NCBI GenBank assembly: GCA_947572405.1
Contig: CANPBV010000005.1
Coordinates: forward strand, 1-28,257
DNA from: an uncultured Mycoplasmatota bacterium
Lineage (GTDB): Bacteria > Bacillota_I > Bacilli_A > RF39 > UBA660
DNA length: 28,257 nucleotides
Direction: 5' to 3'
Position numbers and translations under genes: made by a program. This document shows positions 1-8,242 of this stretch, piece after piece. Every line of letters starts with the position of its first letter. Positions within the stretch are counted from its first letter, which is position 1. The notes under the pieces were generated by a model. It was not told where the DNA came from, did no database searches, and was given only the letters and a program-made list of their open reading frames with translations.

Positions 1-88
1 TTCTATCAAACTATTTTTTTTTATCCTCATTTTGTAACTATTTTGATACAAATATCTATTTTATATGATGAAACAAAAATAGAAAAGC

Positions 89-120
89 AAAAAAAGAAGC
101 AACAGTTATGCCTCTTCTAT
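89..120 (-). terminator. Intrinsic terminator of the YfcC-like carrier gene
   Basis: On the minus strand AGAA(GAG)GCA pairs with TGCTTCT across a TAACTGT loop and is followed by seven T residues. The 5' arm overlaps the TAG stop of the carrier gene. The 88 bases to its left hold no recognisable feature. Confidence 0.75.
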
Positions 121-1601
121 ATAAATAAAGTTGAAATTATTAACACAAGCATAATAATCACGAAAATGCTAAGTAAAAATTTCCAAATATATTTTAACCA
201 ATCCTTATAAGATACTTCTAAATAACTAAGACCAGCTATTAAAATTACACTAGATGGGAATACCATCATAGCAAGCCCATACATAGTTTGGAAAGTAAGC
301 CCAACTACAGGAAGTGTAGAGGCATCAAATTTGGTTGCCAATAACGGACTTGCCTCTCCAACTAAATAATAGAAGTCATTATAGAAGAACCCTCCAAGGA
401 AAGACAATATCGATGTAATAAAGAAATTGAATGATTTGGTTAAATTTAATAAATAATTGGTAATTGTTGCAAACATATTTCCTGATTGATTGGTTAAAAT
501 TACTGCAAAGAAAATACTACAAATACTTGCATAGAATGCAACCTTTGTCATCTTTTTCGCGCCCTTAAAGAATCCATCTAAGATTTCATCAAATTTCAAG
601 CTATAAATCCAACCAATTAATAAACTCGAAATCATTAATACAACAGTTAATTCATAATATGACCAATATCCGAATTGTGTTAATCCACCAAAAATATTTG
701 AAATGAGTGGATAATCTCCGATTTTAATCTCCATAAGTGACGTATAAATATCTTGGAAGAATGTCACTTTAAATCCATAATACCAATTAAACATCATCAC
801 TAGCGATAAAATGACTGCTAATGAAACAATAACTAACATTGGTGCTATACTTTTCTTATTTTGATATTTTTCTTCAAAAAATGGAATTTGAGATTCTGTC
901 TGTTCTTCGTCTAAAATCACTTTCTCCTTTTTTGAAGAAGCTTTTGTACCTTTCTTTTCTTTCGACTCTTTTTTCTTTGCCATCATCAAATCTACTTTTG
1001 CATATTTAGTTACAAAAACAATCAGTAATGTTACTAGCATAACAAGCAAAATGATTTTTGTGAATATTAATTTATTCACCTCTAAATCCAAATAGTTGTT
1101 TATATATCCACTTACATTAAATCCATAAGTGCTTCCAGTTAATCCAACTAAAATTGCTCCCACTGTCGATGCCAAAGCAGTTGTTTTTCCCATTCCCATT
1201 GCAAGAATAATAGCAACAAAAAATGGCACTAATACAAATAACGGAAAACTTAAAGCAGTAAGGGATGATAAAAGTGCGAATCCAACAATTACTAAAATTA
1301 TGAATAAAGTTTCCTTTCCCTTCCAGTAATTTGCAACTCGTTTTACAAATGGAACATAAACACCTGTTCTATTTAACACTCCATAAAGGCCACCAATTCC
1401 TAGAAATACAAGTCCATATTGTAAAAAGGTTCCAATCGTTAGTAATGGTAAACGAAATAAATGAAAAATTCCTACTGGACTAGTCGTTCCACCCTCTACA
1501 TAAGTACCACTTGATAATGATCCTATTGGGATCACCCAACTTAATGCAACTAAAACCAAAAAGAAAATCGCAAGTGTTTTCAATAAGTTATGTTTTTTCA
1601 T
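117..1601 (-). CDS. YfcC/DcuC-family multi-pass membrane carrier
   Basis: This is a polytopic inner-membrane protein of about 494 residues, with many hydrophobic segments of 18-24 residues. It resembles the YfcC/DcuC-type anaerobic carriers (C4-dicarboxylate or basic amino acid exchange). Evidence is the N-terminal WVIPIGS...PVGIFHLF stretch and the C-terminal FPSSVILIAGLSYLEVSYKDW stretch, which matches the YPTS..L..L....V.FRNWLK tail of YfcC. A lysine/glutamate-rich cytoplasmic loop (about residues 210-240) splits the two membrane halves. I chose the ATG at 1601 because GGAGG sits 8 nt upstream (1610-1614); an in-frame ATG 7 codons earlier would place that site inside the gene. It is transcribed away from the radical SAM gene and ends in its own terminator. 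The substrate is not readable from the sequence. Confidence 0.75.
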   Translation of the reverse strand: MKKHNLLKTLAIFFLVLVALSWVIPIGSLSSGTYVEGGTTSPVGIFHLFRLPLLTIGTFLQYGLVFLGIGGLYGVLNRTGVYVPFVKRVANYWKGKETLFIILVIVGFALLSSLTALSFPLFVLVPFFVAIILAMGMGKTTALASTVGAILVGLTGSTYGFNVSGYINNYLDLEVNKLIFTKIILLVMLVTLLIVFVTKYAKVDLMMAKKKESKEKKGTKASSKKEKVILDEEQTESQIPFFEEKYQNKKSIAPMLVIVSLAVILSLVMMFNWYYGFKVTFFQDIYTSLMEIKIGDYPLISNIFGGLTQFGYWSYYELTVVLMISSLLIGWIYSLKFDEILDGFFKGAKKMTKVAFYASICSIFFAVILTNQSGNMFATITNYLLNLTKSFNFFITSILSFLGGFFYNDFYYLVGEASPLLATKFDASTLPVVGLTFQTMYGLAMMVFPSSVILIAGLSYLEVSYKDWLKYIWKFLLSIFVIIMLVLIISTLFI

Positions 1602-1620
1602 TTTCCTAACCTCCAATATC

Positions 1621-1629
1621 ATTATATCA
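1621..1629 (-). promoter_or_regulatory. Possible extended -10 element of the carrier gene
   Basis: TGATATAAT on the minus strand fits an extended -10 box. No good -35 is visible at 17 nt. The predicted start would lie very close to the GGAGG site, giving a leader of only about 13 nt, so this is a weak call. Confidence 0.35.
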
Positions 1630-1693
1630 AAATCATAGGAAATAGAAAAGTTTTTGTAAATTTTTTCTCATTTTTTCAAAATTTTTTCACATT

Positions 1694-1724
1694 ATTGACA
1701 AAATAGTGTCAATTTTTTTATAAT
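1694..1724 (+). promoter_or_regulatory. Sigma-70 promoter with overlapping palindrome
   Basis: TTGACA (1695-1700), an 18-nt spacer and TATAAT (1719-1724) form a near-consensus promoter about 55 nt before the radical SAM start codon. The -35 box is the left arm of a perfect inverted repeat, ATTGACA-AAATAG-TGTCAAT (1694-1713), which could be an operator for a dimeric regulator. Confidence 0.75.
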
Positions 1725-1779
1725 AAATGAAATGAACTATCATATGATTTATTAGTAGTTCTTGGAAAGGTATTGCTAT

Positions 1780-3093
1780 ATGAAATGGACTAGAAAAGAA
1801 AATTTATTTCCCTTTACAGAAAATAACAAACGTTATCACACATTAGATTATTTTTACAAAAAACAATTTCATTCCAAAATTTTTAAGGTTAGTTTAAATG
1901 CAGGTTTCACTTGTCCAAATATTGATGGAACAGTTGGTTCGGGTGGTTGTATTTATTGTTCTCATTTAGGAAGTGGAGACTTTGCTGGCAAAGAACAAGA
2001 TGATTTAGTCACGCAATTTGAACAAGTCAAAAATATAGTTAGCAAGAAATGGCCCAATAGCAAGTACATTGGATATTTTCAGGCACATACCAATACTTAT
2101 GCAAATCTTTCTACATTGAAAACAAAATATGAGACAATTTTAAATCTAAAAGATGTTGTAGGATTATCCATTGCAACAAGGGCTGATGCCATTACGGAGG
2201 AATGCCTCACTTATTTAGAAGAGCTATCAAAGAGAACGTTTTTAACTGTTGAATTAGGTCTCCAAACCATTCATGAGAAAACATCTAAATTCATTAACAG
2301 ATGTCATACTTTAGAATGCTTTGAACATATGGTTCTTGAACTCCGTAAACGAAACATCAATGTTGTTGTTCATATCATGAATGGTTTACCTAATGAAACC
2401 AAAGAAATGATGCTAGATACGATTCGTTATTTAAATAAACTAGATATCAATGGAATTAAAATTCATATGCTACATGTTTTAAAAAACACCAAATTAGGAG
2501 AGCTTTATTTCGAAAATCCTTTTCCTATTTTAACCAAGGAAGAATATGTCGATATTGTTTGTGACCAGTTAGAACTTTTAAGACCAGATATTGTCATTCA
2601 TCGAATTACAGGAGATCCTAAAAAAGAAGACTTGATTTCTCCAGATTGGTTGTTAAAAAAATTCGACGTTTTAAATTCGATCGATAAAGAATTAATACGG
2701 AGAAATACCTATCAAGGTTTTGGGTTATCTTCTGATAATTTTAGAAAAAAAATAATATCAGAAAATCTACGTAGTCATGACCATGTATATAGTTTTGATA
2801 CATCTTTAAAAACACTTCAATTTTTATGTCTGTTCACTCCAAAAGGAGTTTTGAAAACAGCTGATGATACCAATATCTATGATTTACAAAATGAGGAAAA
2901 AGGAAAACTAAGTTTTATCTTGTGTACAGAACCAAAGTTACTTTGCCGAAATAATATTACTATTTGGTTATCACTACTCAATTCAAAGGGAATTATTTTT
3001 ATTGAAAGCAGTCATTCAAATCGTTTTTATAAAGAAATTGGAGAAGAAATATTTTTCCTAGATACTTATTTTTATATCATTAAAAAGAATTAA
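1780..3093 (+). CDS. Radical SAM protein, TIGR01212/YtqA-YhcC type, with C-terminal extension
   Basis: This 437-residue protein has a cysteine cluster C45-x11-C57-x2-C60 in the context CPNIDGTVGSGGCIYC. That is the hallmark of the TIGR01212 radical SAM family, where the three cysteines bind a 4Fe-4S cluster that cleaves S-adenosylmethionine. The core ends near residue 312 (SPDWLLKKFDVLNSIDKEL...YQG), as is usual for the family. About 125 further residues follow that I do not recognise; they contain a Rossmann-like pattern (LSFILCTEP...LLNSKGIIFIES) reminiscent of the second half of a class I methyltransferase. The ATG at 1780 is preferred over the in-frame TTG at 1762 because GGAAAGG (1764-1770) is 9 nt upstream of it. 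It is the only large gene on the plus strand. The reaction it catalyses is unknown; family relatives are linked to RNA modification only by association. Confidence 0.85.
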   Translation: MKWTRKENLFPFTENNKRYHTLDYFYKKQFHSKIFKVSLNAGFTCPNIDGTVGSGGCIYCSHLGSGDFAGKEQDDLVTQFEQVKNIVSKKWPNSKYIGYFQAHTNTYANLSTLKTKYETILNLKDVVGLSIATRADAITEECLTYLEELSKRTFLTVELGLQTIHEKTSKFINRCHTLECFEHMVLELRKRNINVVVHIMNGLPNETKEMMLDTIRYLNKLDINGIKIHMLHVLKNTKLGELYFENPFPILTKEEYVDIVCDQLELLRPDIVIHRITGDPKKEDLISPDWLLKKFDVLNSIDKELIRRNTYQGFGLSSDNFRKKIISENLRSHDHVYSFDTSLKTLQFLCLFTPKGVLKTADDTNIYDLQNEEKGKLSFILCTEPKLLCRNNITIWLSLLNSKGIIFIESSHSNRFYKEIGEEIFFLDTYFYIIKKN

Positions 3094-3121
3094 GATTCTA
3101 ATAGGTTTCTTAATTCTTTTT
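3082..3121. terminator. Bidirectional terminator embedded in two convergent stop regions
   Basis: AAAAAGAATTAAG (3082-3094) and CTTAATTCTTTTT (3109-3121) form a perfect 13-bp stem with a 14-nt loop. A and T runs on both sides let it serve both strands. It contains the last codons of both converging genes, which overlap by 4 nt (TTAA, 3090-3093). Confidence 0.75.
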
Positions 3122-6100
3122 CTGTTAATTTTGACAAAATGATTTGGTCTCGCTCTTCCCCTTCAATAATCTGCTCACTTAAATTTTTCTTTTTATTTTG
3201 GAGTTCAATAATTTTTTCTTCAATTGTTCCTTTTGCTATTAATTTAATCACTTCTACGATCTTTTTTTGTCCAATTCTATGAGTTCTATCAGTAGCTTGA
3301 TTTTCCACTTGTGGATTCCACCAAGGATCAACATGGATGACAATATCCGCACTTGTTAAGTTAAGTCCTGTCCCCCCTGCTTTTAAGGAAATTAAAAACA
3401 CACTCGTTTCATCTATATTAAAGGCATTCGCCATTTCCATTCTTCTTTTAGAAGGCGTACTTCCATCTAAATAATAATAAGAAATACCTTCTTGATCTAG
3501 TTCCTGTCTAATGAGGCCTAAAGCGCCTGTGAACTGGGAAAACACTAATATCTTATGACCATTTGAGATAGAACCCTTTAATATTTCTAATAACGTCTTT
3601 AATTTACTACTGATTTTTGTTTCTTGCTCTACAATTAATCTTGGATCAATACAAATCTCCCTCAATTTTGTTAATAATGATAAAATCAGAATCTGACTTT
3701 TCATAAAACCTTCTGTTCTAATCGTTTCCTCAATTAATTCTTTGGTTCTAATTTGTTCTCCTATGTATAGTTTCTTTTCATATTCGTCTAATTCTACCAA
3801 TACTTGATTTTCTAATTTTTCAGGTAAATCTTTTAAAACATCTTTTTTCTTTCTTCTTAAAATGAAAGGAGCAATCTGTTGATTGAGCTCATATAATAGC
3901 CCAGGATTTTCCTCAATCTCTTTCACACTATATAATCTCTTAAATTTGGATAAATTAGAAAGATATCCTGGCATAATAAAATCGAAAATACTCCAAAGTT
4001 CTAAAATAGAATTTTCAATCGGAGTTCCTGTTAAAGCAAATTTAATATCTGCATGGATTTCTTTACATGCCTTAGTAATGTCTGTATTCAAATTTTTGAT
4101 ATTTTGGGCCTCATCAATAATACAGGTGTCAAAGTTTATTTCTTGATAGATGTCAATATCTTGTCTTAGTAATCCATAAGAAGTAATCAATACCTGGTAC
4201 TCTTTTTTTAATAATTCTATTCTTTTTTCTTTGGTTCCATTAATCAGCAAAATTGAAATATTTTTTTCAAATTTTTGGAATTCATTTTCCCAGTTATAGA
4301 TTAAGGAAGTGGGAACAACAATTAAAAATTTAGCATTCTTATTTGCTTGCAATTTCGATTTGATATACATGATGGTTTGAATGGATTTTCCAAGCCCCAT
4401 TTCGTCTGCTAAAATACCACCGAACCCACAAGCGGAAATGGTAGTTAACCATTTGACCCCTGTTTCCTGATAATCTCTTAATACGGCTAAATCAGATTTT
4501 GGTAAGTTCATTTCTGCATTTTTATATTGATTGAAATTCTTAATTAATTCTTCAAAGCTACTATCTAGTTTTACAAAATCCAATTGTTCTTTTTCTACCA
4601 GTCTTTCTATTTGTAAACTTTTGTATTTGGATATTTGCCCTGTCTCTAAATTTTCTGTTTTAATCTCTAATTCTTCAATGAAATTTCCCATTTTTTCCAG
4701 ATCTTGGTTCTCTTCTAGATTCATATAATTGCCATTTTTTAATCGGTAATATTTTTTCTTTAATTTGACTGCATTTAATAAATTAGAAATTTCTTTTTTA
4801 TCAATTCCATCAATACTAAATTGATAGGATAGAATATGATCCCTTCCTATTCCAAATTGGCTCTCTACTCTTGCTTTTTTGATAATTTTAACTTCTTTTA
4901 AATCTTTGGAAACATAAACTTCATAATGATCTGTGAGTTCCTTTAAACCGTTTTCTAAAAAAAATACAATATCATCTTCTAAAGTTAGTTCAAAAACTTG
5001 TTTTTTTGCATTTAAAATAAAATGGTAATGGATTAATTCTTGTATCCAGTCCTGTTCTTCGTTTGTATCCCTCATAACATAAATTGGTGGATCTTCAAAT
5101 AAATTCCATTCATAATTGGAGGTAAAAAGTTTAATACGGGCTTCTATCGTATTTCTTTTTTTCTCAAAGAAAAATTTCACTTTTGGTTTTTCTAAAACAA
5201 TTTTGTCTTCTACTTCTTTGGTCATTTTAATATCGGAATTTAAGCTATAAATTTTAGGTAATATCACACTGGAAAAATCTTTCAGCTCTTCTTTTTTAAA
5301 TAGTAACTGTTGCTTGTGATTGGTAACAATCAGTTTTAAAAAGCTTGCACTTTCAGAATCAATATGATAACAATAGCTGTCATCCATAAAATATTCATAA
5401 TCTTCTGTCAACGGTTTTATATCGTCATAGTGGAAAACAACTCGTAAGTCTCCATTGGTCTCATCCATATTGGTTTTAAAGGAATAATCAGAATGGATAT
5501 GGGAAAAAGACTTAGTATGATATCCTTCTTCTATTTTAAATGGATGATTTTGTAATACTTTTAGAAATTCTTTTAAAGATTTTCCGGATAGTACAATAGA
5601 AGTGACTTTACTTGTACCATAATATCCATAGTAGCTTCTATTAATCGTTTGACTATCGACGTAAAATTTTAAAAAATCAATAATTTTTTCATCTTCTTTT
5701 GATAAGAAATAATCTTCTGAAGAATAAGTGAAGGATTTTCCAAACTCTATTTTTTTGGTTCCTGTTGGATAGTTTTCCAAAAATTCTTCTAATTGCTTTT
5801 TGAGAACATATTTTTTATCTTCGCCTATTTTTATAATTAATTCATATTCATATTTGTTTCGAAAACTAGAAGGCTTCAAAAGAACTTCCATCCTTAATTG
5901 CCTCTTTTTTTTATTTGGAATCATCCTTGAAAATAAGTAACGATTGAATTCTTCATCGTAACGGTTTTTTAAAATACTTAATCCTTGATCAACTAGTTCT
6001 TCATGTGTTAAAAAATACATGATTACAAGTGCTACATGAGGACAGTATTCTGTCAGATTAAAATGTTTACAGTCACATCTTACTTCTTTTACATTTTTAT

Positions 6101-6290
6101 CTATATCAACAAATAAATTAGTCAGGTGTCTTTCTTTTTCTTTGTATTCAAAATTAAAAAGCACCAGTTTGTTTCCAGATGGTTCACAACCTAGATAAGT
6201 TAAATGATCGATATCTAGATCTAACGCTTCTATATAATTATTCATTCCCACAATATCGATAATATCTTCCATGCGTACTATTTTTGACAT
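3090..6290 (-). CDS. SWIM zinc-finger SNF2-family DNA translocase/helicase
   Basis: This 1066-residue cytoplasmic ATPase has an N-terminal SWIM zinc finger (C72-x-C74...C83-x-H85) typical of nucleic-acid binding. A long central region of about 500 residues matches the accessory part of bacterial SWIM/SNF2 proteins. The SF2 core follows: DYQ..GVKWL near residue 607, Walker A in DEMGLGKS near 630, the DEAQ box near 725, TGTPIEN, and a helicase C lobe with GGTGLNL near 972 and the DRTHRIGQ arginine-finger motif near 1003. All core motifs are intact, so ATP-driven DNA remodelling is likely. GGGAGG lies 7 nt before the ATG. It has its own promoter, with a LexA-type box between -35 and -10, suggesting DNA-damage induction. 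Its 3' end overlaps the convergent radical SAM gene. Confidence 0.92.
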   Translation of the reverse strand: MSKIVRMEDIIDIVGMNNYIEALDLDIDHLTYLGCEPSGNKLVLFNFEYKEKERHLTNLFVDIDKNVKEVRCDCKHFNLTEYCPHVALVIMYFLTHEELVDQGLSILKNRYDEEFNRYLFSRMIPNKKKRQLRMEVLLKPSSFRNKYEYELIIKIGEDKKYVLKKQLEEFLENYPTGTKKIEFGKSFTYSSEDYFLSKEDEKIIDFLKFYVDSQTINRSYYGYYGTSKVTSIVLSGKSLKEFLKVLQNHPFKIEEGYHTKSFSHIHSDYSFKTNMDETNGDLRVVFHYDDIKPLTEDYEYFMDDSYCYHIDSESASFLKLIVTNHKQQLLFKKEELKDFSSVILPKIYSLNSDIKMTKEVEDKIVLEKPKVKFFFEKKRNTIEARIKLFTSNYEWNLFEDPPIYVMRDTNEEQDWIQELIHYHFILNAKKQVFELTLEDDIVFFLENGLKELTDHYEVYVSKDLKEVKIIKKARVESQFGIGRDHILSYQFSIDGIDKKEISNLLNAVKLKKKYYRLKNGNYMNLEENQDLEKMGNFIEELEIKTENLETGQISKYKSLQIERLVEKEQLDFVKLDSSFEELIKNFNQYKNAEMNLPKSDLAVLRDYQETGVKWLTTISACGFGGILADEMGLGKSIQTIMYIKSKLQANKNAKFLIVVPTSLIYNWENEFQKFEKNISILLINGTKEKRIELLKKEYQVLITSYGLLRQDIDIYQEINFDTCIIDEAQNIKNLNTDITKACKEIHADIKFALTGTPIENSILELWSIFDFIMPGYLSNLSKFKRLYSVKEIEENPGLLYELNQQIAPFILRRKKKDVLKDLPEKLENQVLVELDEYEKKLYIGEQIRTKELIEETIRTEGFMKSQILILSLLTKLREICIDPRLIVEQETKISSKLKTLLEILKGSISNGHKILVFSQFTGALGLIRQELDQEGISYYYLDGSTPSKRRMEMANAFNIDETSVFLISLKAGGTGLNLTSADIVIHVDPWWNPQVENQATDRTHRIGQKKIVEVIKLIAKGTIEEKIIELQNKKKNLSEQIIEGEERDQIILSKLTEKELRNLLES

Positions 6291-6333
6291 CTTAAAACCT
6301 CCCTGTACTTCTTATCATTCAAACAATATTTCT

Positions 6334-6362
6334 AGTATAACAAAAGTACATTTGTTCGTCAA
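6334..6362 (-). promoter_or_regulatory. Promoter of the SNF2 gene with LexA (SOS) box
   Basis: The minus strand carries TTGACG (6357-6362), a 17-nt spacer and TATACT (6334-6339). CGAACAAATGTACT (6345-6358) begins in the -35 and lies in the spacer. It matches the Gram-positive LexA consensus CGAACRNRYGTTYC at 12 of 14 positions. A repressor bound here would block RNA polymerase. Confidence 0.7.
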
Positions 6363-6374
6363 TGTTTTGGTATC

Positions 6375-6404
6375 AAAAAAAGAAGTTTGTTTATGAACTT
6401 CTTC
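6375..6404 (-). terminator. Intrinsic terminator of the HerA-like gene
   Basis: On the minus strand AAGAAGTT pairs with AACTTCTT around a CATAAACA loop, followed by a T run. The HerA stop codon lies in the loop. The terminator ends just before the SNF2 promoter. Confidence 0.8.
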
Positions 6405-8169
6405 TTTCGATAAACCAAATTCCACTAATGTCACAACTACTACTTGCAGGTGCTGGATTTGGCATTTTTAGTTTAATCAAAACTGGTATTTTAAAGGCAT
6501 TCCCAAAGGCAATACATGTTCCTGGTTGCAAAATACGTAATCGTTTTACAACTTCATTTGTAATATTTGGAACCATTTTTTGAATGTACTCTACATCAAG
6601 TGGATGTAACATTTTAAAAATTAAGAAGTTGCTACATTGTGATAAACAAGTTTCTGATAATTCTCCAGGACGCTGTGAAATAAGTCCCAAAAGAACTCCA
6701 TATTTTCTTCCTTCTTTGGTAATACGATCAAAAATATTATAACCTAATAATGAAACATCATTATCATTCTGCACATATCTATGTGCCTCTTCCAAGATAA
6801 TATGGAATGGTAAAGAGGCTCTTTTTTCCATATTTTTTGCATAATCAAATAATAATTTTGAATAAACTTTTGTTAGCACTTTTGCAAATCTATCATCAAC
6901 ATAGTTGATATTAAAGTTAATAATTTGTGCTTTTCTTCCATCATAAGAAGTTAATAAGCTCCTTATATATTGTTCTCTTGAAATATAGTCTTTTACATCG
7001 AAATAAACGGCATAATCACTATTCACTAATGAGTGCAAGCGAACTTTTAATACATTGGCATCATCATATACTTTATCACTCTTTAAAACACCTTCTGCAA
7101 TGAGTGCGAAATCAAAGGCATCTCTTAAATCTTTTAATTCATATTTGAATGTTCCATCTGGCATTTTAAGTTCCAAATCATCATTCAAAAATGTTTGCAT
7201 AAAAGAAGTTAATAATTCCATTTCACGAATTTTTCCTGATGCATCAATTAGCAAACACTGTTTTAATGGTCTTGTATATCCAGGTTGATAAATCGGAGTT
7301 TCTAGATTTAGCTCTTTGGTATTATAAGTAGTTAATACAGAAAATACCTGATCTCTAATTTGAGCAGGTGGTCTTCCACTTGCAAGAATATCTAAAATGG
7401 CACGTGCAATAATATCATTTTTGTGTTTGATCACAATTTCTTCTTCTCGACCAAAAATAGTCACCAATTTTAAGGCTTGTTCGATAATTGGTAGTTGAGA
7501 AGATTTTTCTGCATTTAATAAAATGGCAATATCATCAGTATCCAATAACCATAGTGGTATTTTAATAATTTCAGTTTCGCTAAATCTTGTATTAGTTGTA
7601 TAGGATTTGAAACTAATTTCGGGAGTAAGATCATGTAGTTTATTAAATGCAGAATGATATTCTCCATAAGCATCAAAGATAAAGATACTTGAGCGATATG
7701 CAATAGAGTTTCTCTTTTCAAATAGATTTTGTAAAATACGTGCAATACTACATGATTTTCCGCTTCCAGTACTTCCAAATATCGCAAAGTGATTACTAAA
7801 GAATTGATTGACATTTACTCCGACTTTTACGCCATCATAAATCGCACTTTCCCCAATTACCAAATCTTTACTTTCCTGATAGTTTGGAAGTCCGATAATG
7901 AGTGGAATTCGTTCTTTGGAAATGAGTTTTACAGTTGCCGCAAAAGAAGGTTTTTTGATAACTCCGAATACAAACTCCTCATTCACCATTTCTCCAAGCA
8001 AACTAATATACCCAATTCCATCTTTAATATCTATTATTTCGCCAACATAACGTCTCTCTGGTTCTTCCATGATAACATGGTTATTAATAATGTTTTGAAA
8101 TTTATCCAATTCTATATTTAATTTTATGATAACCGTATTATCATCAATTCCAATAATCTTTCCTAGCAT
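6391..8169 (-). CDS. HerA-type DNA translocase ATPase (HAS-barrel + DUF87)
   Basis: This 592-residue protein has a small N-terminal beta-barrel of HAS type (about residues 1-80), Walker A GSTGSGKS at 132-139 and Walker B HIILEEAHRYVQ near 455-465. The tail has the family pattern LQPGTCIAFGNAF...P.L.K...PNPAPASS....W. HerA proteins are hexameric FtsK/VirB4-related DNA pumps, acting in archaea with the nuclease NurA in end resection. Bacterial homologues occur in repair and in defence loci. No NurA or other nuclease gene is adjacent here, so the partner is unknown. AGGAGGGG lies 6 nt before the ATG. It appears monocistronic, lying between the YqeH terminator and its own. The neighbouring SNF2 helicase makes a DNA-repair role attractive, but that is inference. 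Confidence 0.85.
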   Translation of the reverse strand: MLGKIIGIDDNTVIIKLNIELDKFQNIINNHVIMEEPERRYVGEIIDIKDGIGYISLLGEMVNEEFVFGVIKKPSFAATVKLISKERIPLIIGLPNYQESKDLVIGESAIYDGVKVGVNVNQFFSNHFAIFGSTGSGKSCSIARILQNLFEKRNSIAYRSSIFIFDAYGEYHSAFNKLHDLTPEISFKSYTTNTRFSETEIIKIPLWLLDTDDIAILLNAEKSSQLPIIEQALKLVTIFGREEEIVIKHKNDIIARAILDILASGRPPAQIRDQVFSVLTTYNTKELNLETPIYQPGYTRPLKQCLLIDASGKIREMELLTSFMQTFLNDDLELKMPDGTFKYELKDLRDAFDFALIAEGVLKSDKVYDDANVLKVRLHSLVNSDYAVYFDVKDYISREQYIRSLLTSYDGRKAQIINFNINYVDDRFAKVLTKVYSKLLFDYAKNMEKRASLPFHIILEEAHRYVQNDNDVSLLGYNIFDRITKEGRKYGVLLGLISQRPGELSETCLSQCSNFLIFKMLHPLDVEYIQKMVPNITNEVVKRLRILQPGTCIAFGNAFKIPVLIKLKMPNPAPASSSCDISGIWFIERRSS

Positions 8170-8194
8170 AGCATACCCCTCCTATGATACTACT

Positions 8195-8200
8195 ATTATA
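8195..8200 (-). promoter_or_regulatory. Probable -10 box of the HerA-like gene
   Basis: A consensus TATAAT lies on the minus strand 25 nt before the start codon. The hexamer 17 nt upstream is only TTTTTA, inside the T run of the YqeH terminator, so the -35 is poor. Confidence 0.4.
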
Positions 8201-8218
8201 CATTAACACGTCAAAAAT

Positions 8219-8240
8219 AAAAAGAGGGTTTTCCTCTTTT
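8219..8240 (-). terminator. Intrinsic terminator of yqeH
   Basis: On the minus strand AAAAGAGG pairs with CCTCTTTT around an AAAAC loop, followed by further T residues. It sits 2 nt past the yqeH stop. Confidence 0.85.
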
Positions 8241-8242
8241 CT

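Noticed and set aside
1762..1779. TTG start adding six codons to the radical SAM gene
   Set aside because: The purine-rich ribosome site GGAAAGG lies within these codons and is correctly spaced for the ATG at 1780.
8195..8216. LexA box in the HerA promoter (TTGACG near TATAAT)
   Set aside because: The TTGACG here is only 8 nt from the -10 and is not followed by the GAAC...GTTC palindrome.
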